Position numbers and translations under genes: made by a program. A DNA stretch of 64,000 nt from Cyrtodaria siliqua (taxonomy: Eukaryota > Mollusca > Bivalvia > Adapedonta > Hiatellidae), in assembly GCA_037043455.1 (NCBI GenBank), contig JAWPHD010000002.1, positions 806,001-870,000 on the forward strand, written 5' to 3'. The notes under the pieces were generated by a model. It was not told the DNA's origin. It ran no database searches and saw only the letters and a list, made by a program, of their open reading frames with translations. Shown here piece after piece: positions 63,661-64,000 of the stretch (position 1 is its first letter; every line of letters begins with the position of its first letter).

Positions 63661-64000
63661 GGGGTGGAGCGCAAGTTAAAAAAAAAACAAGTTATAACCA
63701 AAACACACGCACTCACGCACGCACTCAAGTTAAGGGGTGATGCGCAACTTTAAAAAACACTATTTACAGCCAACCCACAACCACTGCCCCCTCCCCCCAA
63801 AAAAACACAAACAACACTCAACAGCAACAACAACAAAAAGCACAAAGCACAAAACAACAACTATTTTTGTCACATAATGCGTACAAGTCACATATTGCAT
63901 ATTAAGTTTTGACGCATTATATGAATAATCACATTCGCCTCCTATTTATAAAATAATTAGGAAGTAGTAACGGCTTAGGAAATAAACAGTAGGCGAATGT
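63661..64000. other. Low-complexity end of the window
   Basis: CACGCACTCACGCACGCACT, A-rich and CAACAA-rich stretches. No gene or clear repeat family. Confidence 0.5.

Overview
The window looks like nuclear DNA of an animal, most likely a bivalve mollusc. It is AT-rich, has one interrupted gene with GT-AG introns, and is filled with repeats that resemble those of bivalve genomes: about 160 bp and 300 bp tandem monomers flanked by (TCCG)n-like ends, tRNA-derived SINEs, Ty3/gypsy, LINE and Polinton relics. Nothing suggests bacterial operons. No species is claimed.

Layout. 1-5.5 kb: AT-rich DNA, an unassigned minus-strand ORF, and a reverse-transcriptase relic split by a gypsy gag fragment. 5-6.75 kb: short tandem repeats and permuted inverted modules. 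6.75-8.1 kb: gypsy RT and integrase fragments on opposite strands. 8.1-10.6 kb: a broken LINE with a chimeric inverted insertion. 11.5-14.9 kb: a decayed Polinton/Maverick-type DNA polymerase B. 15.6-19.9 kb: two head-to-head arrays of a ~300 bp repeat. 20-21.5 kb: smaller repeats and a foldback element. 21.7-28.7 kb and 32.8-34.1 kb: a very large 30 bp minisatellite whose orientation flips around a 4.1 kb spacer. 34.6-37 kb: MITE-like DNA.

38.1-47.35 kb (minus strand) holds the only convincing host gene. It has nine coding exons whose phases all join, giving 592 codons. The protein has an Arg-Gly-rich N-terminus, a helical middle and a C-terminal von Willebrand A domain with a full MIDAS metal site. 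The layout recalls Ro60 but no TROVE homology was established. Its introns carry a SINE, several MITEs and a minisatellite that appears to be built from its own exon 8 splice donor.

48.4-50.6 kb: a MITE and more ~300 bp repeats. 50,606-58,134: a complete LTR retrotransposon with 1,531 bp LTRs that look identical and a 5 bp target duplication. Its single 1,171-codon ORF runs Gag, protease, integrase and then only the two ends of RT-RNase H. Integrase before RT is the Gmr1-like order. The RT core is missing, yet the element inserted recently, so it was probably mobilised by another element's RT. 58.1-64 kb: the interrupted target repeat, a further TIR element with ~166 bp monomers, SINE-like pieces and simple repeats.
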